DNA from: Gammaproteobacteria bacterium
GTDB lineage: Bacteria > Pseudomonadota > Gammaproteobacteria > Pseudomonadales > Azotimanducaceae
Assembly (NCBI GenBank): GCA_009840545.1
Contig: VXNM01000009.1
Location: forward strand, 374,559-438,558
Direction of reading: 5' to 3'
DNA: 64,000 nt
The stretch's first letter is position 1, and the number at the start of each line of letters is the position of its first letter. A program made the translations under genes and the position numbers. The notes beneath the pieces are model-generated. The model searched no databases. It had not been told where the DNA came from and saw only the letters and a program-made list of their open reading frames with translations. Shown one piece after another: positions 18,011 to 25,786 of this stretch.

Positions 18011-18589
18011 GTGAACAATTCAACTCGACTCGAAGTCGTCTCGAGTGACGACGAGCCTCTGATTCTTGTCGATAGCGACGACCAGCAGATTGGAACTCTC
18101 GACAAATCAACCTGCCATGACGGCGACGGGACCTTGCATCGAGCGTTCTCCTTGTTTGTCTTCAATTCACGAGGCGAGACTCTCCTCCAACGCAGGCACT
18201 CCGCTAAACGGCTCTGGCCCGGATATTGGTCTAATGGATGTTGTTCCCATCCGCGAAACGGAGAGTCAATCAATGAAGCTGTTGTACGTCGAGCTAGTCA
18301 GGAGTTGGGGCTCTCGGTCGATCCGTGCTTCTTGTTCAAGTTTCAATACAAGGCTTCTTTTCTTGATATTGGTACTGAATTCGAACTTTGTTCAGTATTT
18401 GTTAGCCACACCGATGAAGCCCCACTCGTCAACGCTACGGAAATCGAGGATTGGCAGTGGGTCACTCCAAGTGATTTAGACAAAAAAATCTCAACTCAAT
18501 CTTCTGCTCTCACTCCCTGGCTAAGAATCGAGTGGGAGCGGTTGCGGGCCGAATTTAGAGATCAAATTCGGCCACCGAGGGCAGTCTAA
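18011..18589 (+). CDS. idi: Isopentenyl-diphosphate delta-isomerase, type I
   Basis: The Nudix-fold isomerase interconverts IPP and DMAPP. The 192-residue product has GTLHRAFSLFVFN, the catalytic Cys in WSNGCCSHP (about 75-83), the Nudix-like RRASQELG, and the ELCS segment carrying the catalytic Glu region (EFELC near 120). It starts at a GTG at 18011. It is the first gene of a forward operon that continues with the HMG-CoA reductase-mevalonate kinase fusion, so it supplies DMAPP for a mevalonate-based isoprenoid route. A TATACT box at about 17999-18004 is only six bases from the start codon and would imply a nearly leaderless transcript; this is weak. Confidence 0.92.
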   Translation: MNNSTRLEVVSSDDEPLILVDSDDQQIGTLDKSTCHDGDGTLHRAFSLFVFNSRGETLLQRRHSAKRLWPGYWSNGCCSHPRNGESINEAVVRRASQELGLSVDPCFLFKFQYKASFLDIGTEFELCSVFVSHTDEAPLVNATEIEDWQWVTPSDLDKKISTQSSALTPWLRIEWERLRAEFRDQIRPPRAV

Positions 18590-18666
18590 CAAGACGAATC
18601 GTCAAGATTCTGACTGCAGCGACTTGTCGCCGTTAGCTCAAGCCAATTCTCGAACAAACTTGTAGA

Positions 18667-21015
18667 ATGTCCTACTTCATTGGCCCCGATCAGTCGCGCT
18701 TCAGGACTGCTTACAGCATGACACTCGATACCGCATCAAAATCAAGGTCGAGAATCCCCAATTTCTTCAAGTTGAGCATCAGAGATCGCATCGATGCCCT
18801 GCGAGCGCACACCGAGTTGACTGAAGACGATCTCTTAGCGCTTGAACACGGAACGCATACCTTGAGATGCCACGTGGCTGACAAGATGATCGAAAACGTA
18901 GTCGGTGTCTTTGGCTTACCACTTGGACTCGGTCTCAATTTTCTAATCGACGGTCGCGAGGTTATCGTGCCGCTGTCGGTTGAGGAACCTTCAATTGTTG
19001 CGGGGTTGTCCGGCGCTGCCCGAACTGCCCGATTGTCCGGCGGCTTTAGCACAGAGGTCTCGGACCCAATTCTCATTGGACAGGTTCAAGTTGTGAATCT
19101 GACTGATGTCGACTCGGCAAGGCAAGCTCTTCTCGACAGCGAGAGAGAAATCGTCAGCCTTGCAAACAGCCTACATCCGAAAATGGTTGCAAGAGGAGGT
19201 GGTGCGCAAGGAATAGAGGTGTTCCATCACCGAGTACCAGAAGGAGGACAGGAAGGCGCACCGGAACGTGACATGCTTGTATTGCATTTGCTAGTCGATA
19301 CTCGGGAGGCGATGGGCGCAAACATTGTCAACAGCATGTGCGAGAGCGTCGCCAGCCTCATCGAACGTATAGCTGGAGGCAGAGTCTTTCTAAGAATCCT
19401 CTCGAACCTGACCGATCGTGCGATTGTGCGGGCACATGTTCGAATTCCAGTCGCAAATTTAACAATGAAGGGTTATTCTGGAAAGGACGTCCGCGACGGA
19501 ATAGTACTTGCCAACGACCTTGCTCTTGTCGACCCCTATCGCGCGACCACCCACAACAAAGGCATCATGAATGGTGTCGATGCCATCGCAATTGCCACAG
19601 GCAACGACTTTAGGGCAATCGAAGCAGCGGCACACGCCTATGCTGCCCGATCTGGGCGTTATCGTGCTCTCACCCGATGGTACAAAGAAGAAAACGGCCA
19701 TCTCAAAGGCGAAATTGAAATACCTGTAAAGGTGGGCACTGTAGGTGGCTCATTGGAGACTAACCCGTCGGTTCGTCTCAATCATCGTCTACTAGGCAAT
19801 CCAAGTGCAACTCAATTGGCCGGCATTTTTGGGGCCGTTGGTTTGGCGCAGAACTATGCTGCGTTGAGGTCATTGTCTACAGCAGGAATTCAGCAAAACC
19901 ACATGACGCTGCATGCCCGCAGTGTTGCATCAACAGCAAAAGTACCTGAGGAACTATTCGACGAGGTTGTGGATGCACTGATCGAAAGTGGCGAAATCAA
20001 GGTATGGAATGCCCAGGAGATCGTTAGCCGAATTCAGAAAAAGACGAACGCAGTTCAATCTGCGGACACCGAGCCCCGCAGTTCCGCAAGCGGAAAAGTA
20101 ATACTCTTGGGTGAGCACGCCGTTGTATACGGGCGTTCTGCTTTGGCGGCTCCAATTCCGTTGGCCGTTGAATCTCGTGTTGTCGATGCAGAAGACGGTG
20201 TGCACCTCGTCATACCTCGATGGGGAGTTGAGCAAAGAGTCCCGACTCTGGACGAGCATCCGGCTGGCGCTGCGGGAATCCTTGCACTCTTGCTGCAACG
20301 TCTCGATTTGACCAATCGTTCTATGACAATCGAAGTTTTTCCAAACGTTCCTCGAGCCGTGGGGTTAGGCGGATCTGCAGCCCTAGCGGTGAGTGTGATT
20401 CGAGCTCTTGACGTGCACTTCGCAATCGGACTAAATGACAAGCGAATCAACGACTTTGCATTCGACTGCGAACGGGCAGCTCACGGTACTCCCTCAGGCG
20501 TCGATAACACCGTCGCGACTTACAGCAAACCAATTCTCTTCCGCGGACCGAGCCAAAGTGGCAAGTCGTCGTTTGAAGATCTCACCATTGCAAAACCTCT
20601 GCCGTTGGTCATCGCGATGACGGGCAACGAGAGCCTCACTGCCAAAACGGTGGCTAGAGTGAGGCAAGCTTGGCAATGCAACAAGGCACTCTACGAGCGA
20701 GTCTTTGATCAAATTGACGAGCTAACTCTTGCTGGTGCAGAAGCGGCCCGAGACGGATCGCTGGACGACCTTGGAGAGTTGATGAATCTCTGCCAAGGAT
20801 TTCTCAACGCACTGCAGGTCTCGACAAGAGAAATCGAAGAAATAGTGGAAGTTGCTCGTCGACATGGTGCAGTTGGCGCAAAGTTGACTGGAGGTGGTGG
20901 TGGAGGCTCCGTGGTTGCGCTTTGCCCAGACGGTCCCGAGCAAGTGGTTTCCGCTGTTGAAGCAATGGGCTATGAGGCACTTGCCTTCGAGGCAAGTGGC
21001 AGCAATGTACCGTGA
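18667..21015 (+). CDS. HMG-CoA reductase-mevalonate kinase fusion protein
   Basis: One 782-residue reading frame holds two successive mevalonate-pathway enzymes. Residues 28 to about 455 are a class II HMG-CoA reductase: SRIPNFFKL, catalytic Glu in VEEPS (about 105-109), MGANIVNSMCE, catalytic Lys298 in HNKGIMNG, Asp in TGNDFRA, and catalytic His in NHMTLHARS (about 410). Residues 472-782 are a GHMP-type mevalonate kinase: GKVILLGEHAVVYG, ATP loop GLGGSAALAVS (about 565), catalytic Asp in PSGVDNTV (about 611), and C-terminal KLTGGGGGGS (about 738). HMG-CoA would be reduced to mevalonate and then phosphorylated by the same protein. No stop or frameshift lies between the domains. An internal ATG at 18718 is an alternative start. 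Confidence 0.93.
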   Translation: MSYFIGPDQSRFRTAYSMTLDTASKSRSRIPNFFKLSIRDRIDALRAHTELTEDDLLALEHGTHTLRCHVADKMIENVVGVFGLPLGLGLNFLIDGREVIVPLSVEEPSIVAGLSGAARTARLSGGFSTEVSDPILIGQVQVVNLTDVDSARQALLDSEREIVSLANSLHPKMVARGGGAQGIEVFHHRVPEGGQEGAPERDMLVLHLLVDTREAMGANIVNSMCESVASLIERIAGGRVFLRILSNLTDRAIVRAHVRIPVANLTMKGYSGKDVRDGIVLANDLALVDPYRATTHNKGIMNGVDAIAIATGNDFRAIEAAAHAYAARSGRYRALTRWYKEENGHLKGEIEIPVKVGTVGGSLETNPSVRLNHRLLGNPSATQLAGIFGAVGLAQNYAALRSLSTAGIQQNHMTLHARSVASTAKVPEELFDEVVDALIESGEIKVWNAQEIVSRIQKKTNAVQSADTEPRSSASGKVILLGEHAVVYGRSALAAPIPLAVESRVVDAEDGVHLVIPRWGVEQRVPTLDEHPAGAAGILALLLQRLDLTNRSMTIEVFPNVPRAVGLGGSAALAVSVIRALDVHFAIGLNDKRINDFAFDCERAAHGTPSGVDNTVATYSKPILFRGPSQSGKSSFEDLTIAKPLPLVIAMTGNESLTAKTVARVRQAWQCNKALYERVFDQIDELTLAGAEAARDGSLDDLGELMNLCQGFLNALQVSTREIEEIVEVARRHGAVGAKLTGGGGGGSVVALCPDGPEQVVSAVEAMGYEALAFEASGSNVP

Positions 21016-21069
21016 GTACGACTCTGCTGCAAAGCACACAAAACTGTCAAGAGTCTCCAGGTAGCCCTA

Positions 21070-22215
21070 ATGCCATCCGAACTGGAACAGCTTGAAGTTT
21101 CCGAGGCTGCAACTTCCGACTCTACTGACCCACCCGTCCTTGTGACTGGTTCGTCCGGCCATGTCGGCGCAAATCTTGTACGCCGCCTTCTCCAGGATGG
21201 AACTCGCGTAAGGGTTCTCTTACGGCGCTTGGAAAGCAATGAAGCACTGGATGGGCTCGATGTGGAAAGAGTCTATGCAGACATAAGGGATCTTGATTCG
21301 ACACTTGCAGCAGTTGATGGCTGTGTTTCTGTGTTTCATTGTGCGGCTAAGATTTCGACTATCGACGGCAATAGTGCACACCAGCGGGAAATCTACGAGA
21401 CTAACGTATTGGGAACTCGAAACGTCCTACAAGCCGCACGTGAGGCAAACGCTGGTCGGGTTGTGGTTACTGGATCTTTCAGTGCAGTCGGCTACGACCT
21501 CGATAATCCGTCCGCTCCGAGTAACGAAACTATGCAGTTCTACCCAATGGAAAGAACCATGCCCTACGAACGTAGCAAGGTGCTGGCAGAGCATGAGTGC
21601 CTCAAAGCTGTCGCTCTAGGCCAGGACGTTGTGATTGCCACTTGCTGTGCTGTAGTCGGAGGCGCAGACTACCTGCCCTCTAGACTTGGAATGACTCTAT
21701 GCAAATACACCAGTGGCAAAGTTCGAGCGTACGTAGATGGTGGGTTTGCCTTTGTTGCGGCACGAGACATAGTTGAAGGGCACTTGTTGTGTATGCAGCG
21801 TGGCCGAACAGGTCAAAAGTACATTTTCGCAACCGAGTACAAAACCATTTCCGACATGTTGGACCTGTACGAGGAAGTGACAGGGATTCCACGTACGCAC
21901 CGGCGTATTCCAACACCTATCATGTATGTATTATCTGAAGTAGCAAGCTCTTACCTGAGCCGATTTCATCCGAATTTTCCTCAACGATTCACACCTGGCG
22001 CAATTCGCTTGCTCCAATTGTGTCGTCACGCTAGCATTGAAAAAGCCAAACATGAACTCGGCTACCAGCCTACGAGCATCCGGTCAGCAGTGCAAGAAGC
22101 CTATGCATTTCACTATGCTCGAGGTTCGATTACAAATCCCCGAGCTAAAGCTCCAGTGGAACCATTTTCCACAGCAGATGAGCAAGCTAGGGATGGAGGT
22201 CCGAAACAATCATGA
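21070..22215 (+). CDS. sdmB: NAD-dependent 3-beta-hydroxysteroid dehydrogenase/decarboxylase, SdmB-like
   Basis: A 381-residue extended SDR. The Rossmann motif is TGSSGHVGANL (about 26-36), and the catalytic pair lies in YERSKVLAE (Tyr and Lys near 166-170). It belongs to the 3-beta-HSD/NSDHL-like group. In Methylococcus, SdmB works with the Rieske oxygenase SdmA to remove one C-4 methyl group from sterols by decarboxylating a 3-keto intermediate. Here the next gene, overlapping by four bases (ATGA), encodes a Rieske oxygenase, which reproduces that pairing. Functional assignment rests on family, pairing and the surrounding sterol genes. The C-terminal 25 residues look disordered. Confidence 0.82.
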   Translation: MPSELEQLEVSEAATSDSTDPPVLVTGSSGHVGANLVRRLLQDGTRVRVLLRRLESNEALDGLDVERVYADIRDLDSTLAAVDGCVSVFHCAAKISTIDGNSAHQREIYETNVLGTRNVLQAAREANAGRVVVTGSFSAVGYDLDNPSAPSNETMQFYPMERTMPYERSKVLAEHECLKAVALGQDVVIATCCAVVGGADYLPSRLGMTLCKYTSGKVRAYVDGGFAFVAARDIVEGHLLCMQRGRTGQKYIFATEYKTISDMLDLYEEVTGIPRTHRRIPTPIMYVLSEVASSYLSRFHPNFPQRFTPGAIRLLQLCRHASIEKAKHELGYQPTSIRSAVQEAYAFHYARGSITNPRAKAPVEPFSTADEQARDGGPKQS

Positions 22216-23312
22216 GAATTAGTGCAAATCGCCCGCCAGCATTCGAAGATGCAAAACGACTGCGGCAACAGGCTCGGGCCACAGGCTTGGACCCTAACTA
22301 CTGGTATGCAGTTGAGGAAGTACGACAAATCAAGCCAGGATCCGTCGTGGAGATCGTTTTCTGGAAACACTCCATCGCTCTCTTTCGATCCGAAGATGGT
22401 TCGTTTCACGCAGTCGAAAATCGATGTGCGCACAGACAGATAAAACTGTCGCTGGGAACCGTCGATAAATGTCGCCTTGTGTGTGCATACCACGGATGGC
22501 AGTATGACGAAGATGGACGATGTGTTGAGATTCCACACGATCGATTTGGGCGAGGCTTTCCTAAACTCACATTAAGAAGTTATCCCGTCAAGGTACGCTA
22601 CGGTTTGGTGTGGCTGTTTCCGGGTGATCCGGATGTGGCAAAACGACGACAGATCCCCGACATTCCGGAGCTGGAAGGTCCGAAACCGTGGGCTTGTGTT
22701 CCGTTAGCCTTCACTTGGTCAGCCCATCATTCGATGGTGATTGACAACGTTAGCGACTTCACTCATGCACACCTGCACCGCAAGTACCGTCCTTTCGAGG
22801 GTGCTGACCTTACACGGTGCGAGACGATAGAGGACAGCGTTCATGTTGCCTATGACTCTCGGGTCGGTCGAGGACGTATTTCTGGTCGGTTTGTCGAACA
22901 CGACCAGATCGACACAAGTCACATTGAGCTCTGTTATCAATATCCGTATCAATGGTCCAATACGGATAACGCAATTAAGCACTGGCTCTTTGTATTGCCA
23001 GTCGACGAAAGGACCACGCGGTTGTTCTTCCTGTTTTACTTCAAGTCGTTGAAGATTCCACTCTTACCCGTACGAATTCCGCATTTCGCAATGAAACGAG
23101 TCATGAAGATCTCGAATCGACTCTTAATCGGACCATTGCTCGATCAAGACCGATTTGCGGTCGAGGCAGAACAAGAGGCTTACGAGCAACATTGGGATGC
23201 ACCGCCTGTTGAGCTGAATCCCGCGGTAAACGCCTTTCAGACACTAACTGTTCGGAAATGGCAGGAGTGGCTGGATCGTGAGGAGACCGTTGCACTGCCC
23301 AGTCGACCCTGA
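22212..23312 (+). CDS. sdmA: Rieske non-heme iron oxygenase, SdmA-like sterol C-4 demethylase
   Basis: The 366-residue protein has a Rieske [2Fe-2S] centre with ligands Cys72, His74, Cys91 and His94 (CAH and CAYH). A catalytic iron site follows around residues 179-189 in NVSDFTHAHLH. The fold is the oxygenase alpha-subunit type that includes SdmA, pheophorbide a oxygenase and the cholesterol 7-desaturase DAF-36/Neverland. Its start codon overlaps the stop of the SdmB-like gene, which supports a C-4 demethylation role: oxidation of a C-4 methyl to a carboxylate. Reductase partners are not encoded nearby. A desaturase role is the main alternative. Confidence 0.82.
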   Translation: MRISANRPPAFEDAKRLRQQARATGLDPNYWYAVEEVRQIKPGSVVEIVFWKHSIALFRSEDGSFHAVENRCAHRQIKLSLGTVDKCRLVCAYHGWQYDEDGRCVEIPHDRFGRGFPKLTLRSYPVKVRYGLVWLFPGDPDVAKRRQIPDIPELEGPKPWACVPLAFTWSAHHSMVIDNVSDFTHAHLHRKYRPFEGADLTRCETIEDSVHVAYDSRVGRGRISGRFVEHDQIDTSHIELCYQYPYQWSNTDNAIKHWLFVLPVDERTTRLFFLFYFKSLKIPLLPVRIPHFAMKRVMKISNRLLIGPLLDQDRFAVEAEQEAYEQHWDAPPVELNPAVNAFQTLTVRKWQEWLDREETVALPSRP

Positions 23313-23321
23313 GGTTAGTAC

Positions 23322-24392
23322 ATGGTGCTAACTGGTACTTCGATGCTGTTGGCGATGGGAACTGTGCTTGGTTTCGTCATCGTCCTTCTGGTTGGATCCG
23401 TTCTCTTGCCTGGACGAAAAATTGAATTGGCAGAGGACCAAGGTGACACTCGTGTCTTCAAGTTAAACGGTCTTACTTTGTTCTTAATTACCGTTCTCGT
23501 TGTTGGCATGGGACAAGTCTTGGGTTGGTTCTCACTTGCATTTCTCTACAACCATTTTTTCGCCCTTCTCATCGCGGCAAATGTTTTTGCATTTGCCCTT
23601 GCAGGTTGGCTCTACTTGGGGAGCGCGACGGTCGGTGAAGCCCCAAAGGGCTTCTTGAGAGAGTTTTTCTTAGGAAGGGATCTCAACCCGGTCTGGTTTG
23701 GAATTGACCTAAAGTTCTTCAGCTATCGTCCGTCATTGATCGCGCTTGCGCTCTTCAACATTTCGTTTGCTGTCGTACAGTTTGAGACGTACGGCGAATT
23801 GACTTTCGCAATGGTGCTTTATCAGATTTTCACTTTTGTGTACGTTTTCAACTATTTTCAGTTTGAGTACGGAATGGTGCACACATGGGACATCGTCAGC
23901 GAACGATTCGGCTGGATGTTGGTATGGGGAAACATTGTTCTAGTTCCTTTCTTCTATTGCATTGCTGGCTGGTCGCTGGTGCACGCTGAAGGAACTCTAT
24001 CGCCAATCTTTGGAGGAGCACTTGTGCTCTTGTTCCTGTTTGGGTTCTGGCTATTCCGGGGAGCGAACGAACAAAAGCACCGATTCAAACAGGACAAGAA
24101 AACAAAAATATGGGGACGTCCCGCCGAGACTTTGGATGGTCGATTGCTAGTTTCCGGATTTTGGGGTATTGGCCGCCACCTCAACTACACCGGCGAGATC
24201 TGTGTGTACTTTGCGTTTGTTCTCACCACGGGTTTTGAGTCTTGGATCCCTTTCCTTTTGTTGGCATGGTTAGTAGGATTGCTCTTGCATCGATCATGGC
24301 GCGATGAGCGGCGGTGCCGTGCCAAGTACGGTGAACTTTGGGACCGTTACGTAGAACGTGCGCGGTTCTCTATGATCCCCTTTGTCCATTGA
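23322..24392 (+). CDS. Sterol reductase of the ERG4/ERG24/DHCR7 family
   Basis: The 356-residue polytopic membrane protein has about eight hydrophobic segments. It carries both family signatures near the C-terminus: LLVSGFWGIGRHLNYTGEI (about 272-290) and HRSWRDERRCRAKYG (about 322-336) followed by LWDRYVERA. These enzymes reduce a sterol double bond with NADPH. Placement directly before CYP51 suggests C-14 reduction, because CYP51 creates the delta-14 bond. Delta-7 or delta-24(28) reduction cannot be excluded. It is shorter than typical eukaryotic members (about 430 residues). Only nine bases separate it from the Rieske gene and eight from CYP51. Confidence 0.85.
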   Translation: MVLTGTSMLLAMGTVLGFVIVLLVGSVLLPGRKIELAEDQGDTRVFKLNGLTLFLITVLVVGMGQVLGWFSLAFLYNHFFALLIAANVFAFALAGWLYLGSATVGEAPKGFLREFFLGRDLNPVWFGIDLKFFSYRPSLIALALFNISFAVVQFETYGELTFAMVLYQIFTFVYVFNYFQFEYGMVHTWDIVSERFGWMLVWGNIVLVPFFYCIAGWSLVHAEGTLSPIFGGALVLLFLFGFWLFRGANEQKHRFKQDKKTKIWGRPAETLDGRLLVSGFWGIGRHLNYTGEICVYFAFVLTTGFESWIPFLLLAWLVGLLLHRSWRDERRCRAKYGELWDRYVERARFSMIPFVH

Positions 24393-24400
24393 GAAAGCTG

Positions 24401-25786
24401 ATGGCAGACCAGGTTCAAGAAACACGAACCGAACGACCAAATCAAGGAAACGGAGTACCAGTAATGGCAGGCGGGCTGCCGCTTCTTGGGCATCTTCGAG
24501 AATTTCAAACGGATCCTGTCTCGTTGCTCTTGAAAGGCAATGACGAACACGGCGATCTCTTCCGTTTCAAAATCGGACCGTGTGACTTCGTTCTCTTCAG
24601 TGGACTAGAGGCGCACGAAGCGTATTTCAAGGCACCGGACGATCAACTTGATCCGAAGTCTGTCTACAAATTTACAGTCCCGATCTTTGGGCGAGGTGTC
24701 GCATACGACGTTGCACCCGAAGTCATGACTGAACAACTCGGTTTTCTCTTTCCCGCGCTGCGTGAATCCTCTATGCGCCGCTACGTAGCGATTATGTTCG
24801 AAGAGGCAAGCACCTTCGCAGACGGAATGGGGACAGAAGGAGTTCTGGATCTTCCTGTAGCGATGAACCAACTCACGGTGAATATCGCCAGTCGCTGCTT
24901 CTTGGGGGAGGAAATTCGACGCGAAGTAGATGAAGAATTCGCAGATGCATATCACGAACTTCAGAATGGAATCAATACGCTGGGTTTTTTCTTTCCTCGG
25001 ATTCCGATTCCCTCGCATCGCCGGCGGGACAAGGCGCGGCGGAAGATAACCGAAATTTTCACTCGCATCATGAACGAACAATCGGACTCAGAAACTGAGA
25101 GTGATAACTTCATGCAAACCCTCATGAACGCACGCTACAAGAACGGAAGGAAATTGACGGTAGACGAAGTAACCGGAATCTTGTTGACGGCTTTGTTTGC
25201 AGGCCAACACACAAGTGCGATTCTTGCCACGTGGACCGGTCTCGAGTTAGTGAGAGACAATTCCTACCTCAGTCGGACCAGGCAGGAAATAGGGGAAATA
25301 TTCGGGAAAGACGGTGTCTTGACATTTGAGGGTCTCAAAAAGCAACGAGTAATGGAGAATGCCGTCAGGGAATGTGAACGCCTCCATCCACCACTAATAA
25401 TTCTCGTCCGCAAGGTAATGAAGCCATTGAATTACAGGGATCAGATCGTGCCGAAAAACACTTTGGCAATGATTTCTCCTGCCGTCTCCCACCGACTTGC
25501 AAGTTTGTATTCACATCCAGATCGGTTCAATCCTGATCGATTTGAAGCTCCTGCAAACGAAGATGTAGGAGCACTGATAGGATTCGGAGGCGGCAAGCAT
25601 CGGTGCATGGGCAAGAATTTCGCGATCTTGCAGATAAAAGCGCTATGGACTGTCTTGATGGATCGCTTTGACTTTTCTCTCAAAGCGCCATTTCCAAGTC
25701 CGAATTACGGCAGTTGGGTGACCGGACCGAAATTGCCATGCGAACTGCATTACCGTAGTCGTTCGACAAAAACTGTCTTTCATTGA
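24401..25786 (+). CDS. cyp51: Sterol 14-alpha-demethylase CYP51
   Basis: This cytochrome P450 (461 residues from the ATG at 24401) removes the C-14 methyl of lanosterol-type sterols by three oxidations. The two CYP51 substrate-recognition signatures are present: YKFTVPIFGRGVAYD (89-103) and the I-helix AGQHTS (267-272). ExxR is at 324-327 and the heme-binding FGGGKHRCMG has its Cys at about 402. There is no N-terminal membrane anchor and no fused ferredoxin, unlike Methylococcus CYP51. An in-frame start at 24338 inside the reductase gene is possible but less likely. The last four bases overlap the TTG start of the cyclase fusion. Confidence 0.95.
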   Translation: MADQVQETRTERPNQGNGVPVMAGGLPLLGHLREFQTDPVSLLLKGNDEHGDLFRFKIGPCDFVLFSGLEAHEAYFKAPDDQLDPKSVYKFTVPIFGRGVAYDVAPEVMTEQLGFLFPALRESSMRRYVAIMFEEASTFADGMGTEGVLDLPVAMNQLTVNIASRCFLGEEIRREVDEEFADAYHELQNGINTLGFFFPRIPIPSHRRRDKARRKITEIFTRIMNEQSDSETESDNFMQTLMNARYKNGRKLTVDEVTGILLTALFAGQHTSAILATWTGLELVRDNSYLSRTRQEIGEIFGKDGVLTFEGLKKQRVMENAVRECERLHPPLIILVRKVMKPLNYRDQIVPKNTLAMISPAVSHRLASLYSHPDRFNPDRFEAPANEDVGALIGFGGGKHRCMGKNFAILQIKALWTVLMDRFDFSLKAPFPSPNYGSWVTGPKLPCELHYRSRSTKTVFH

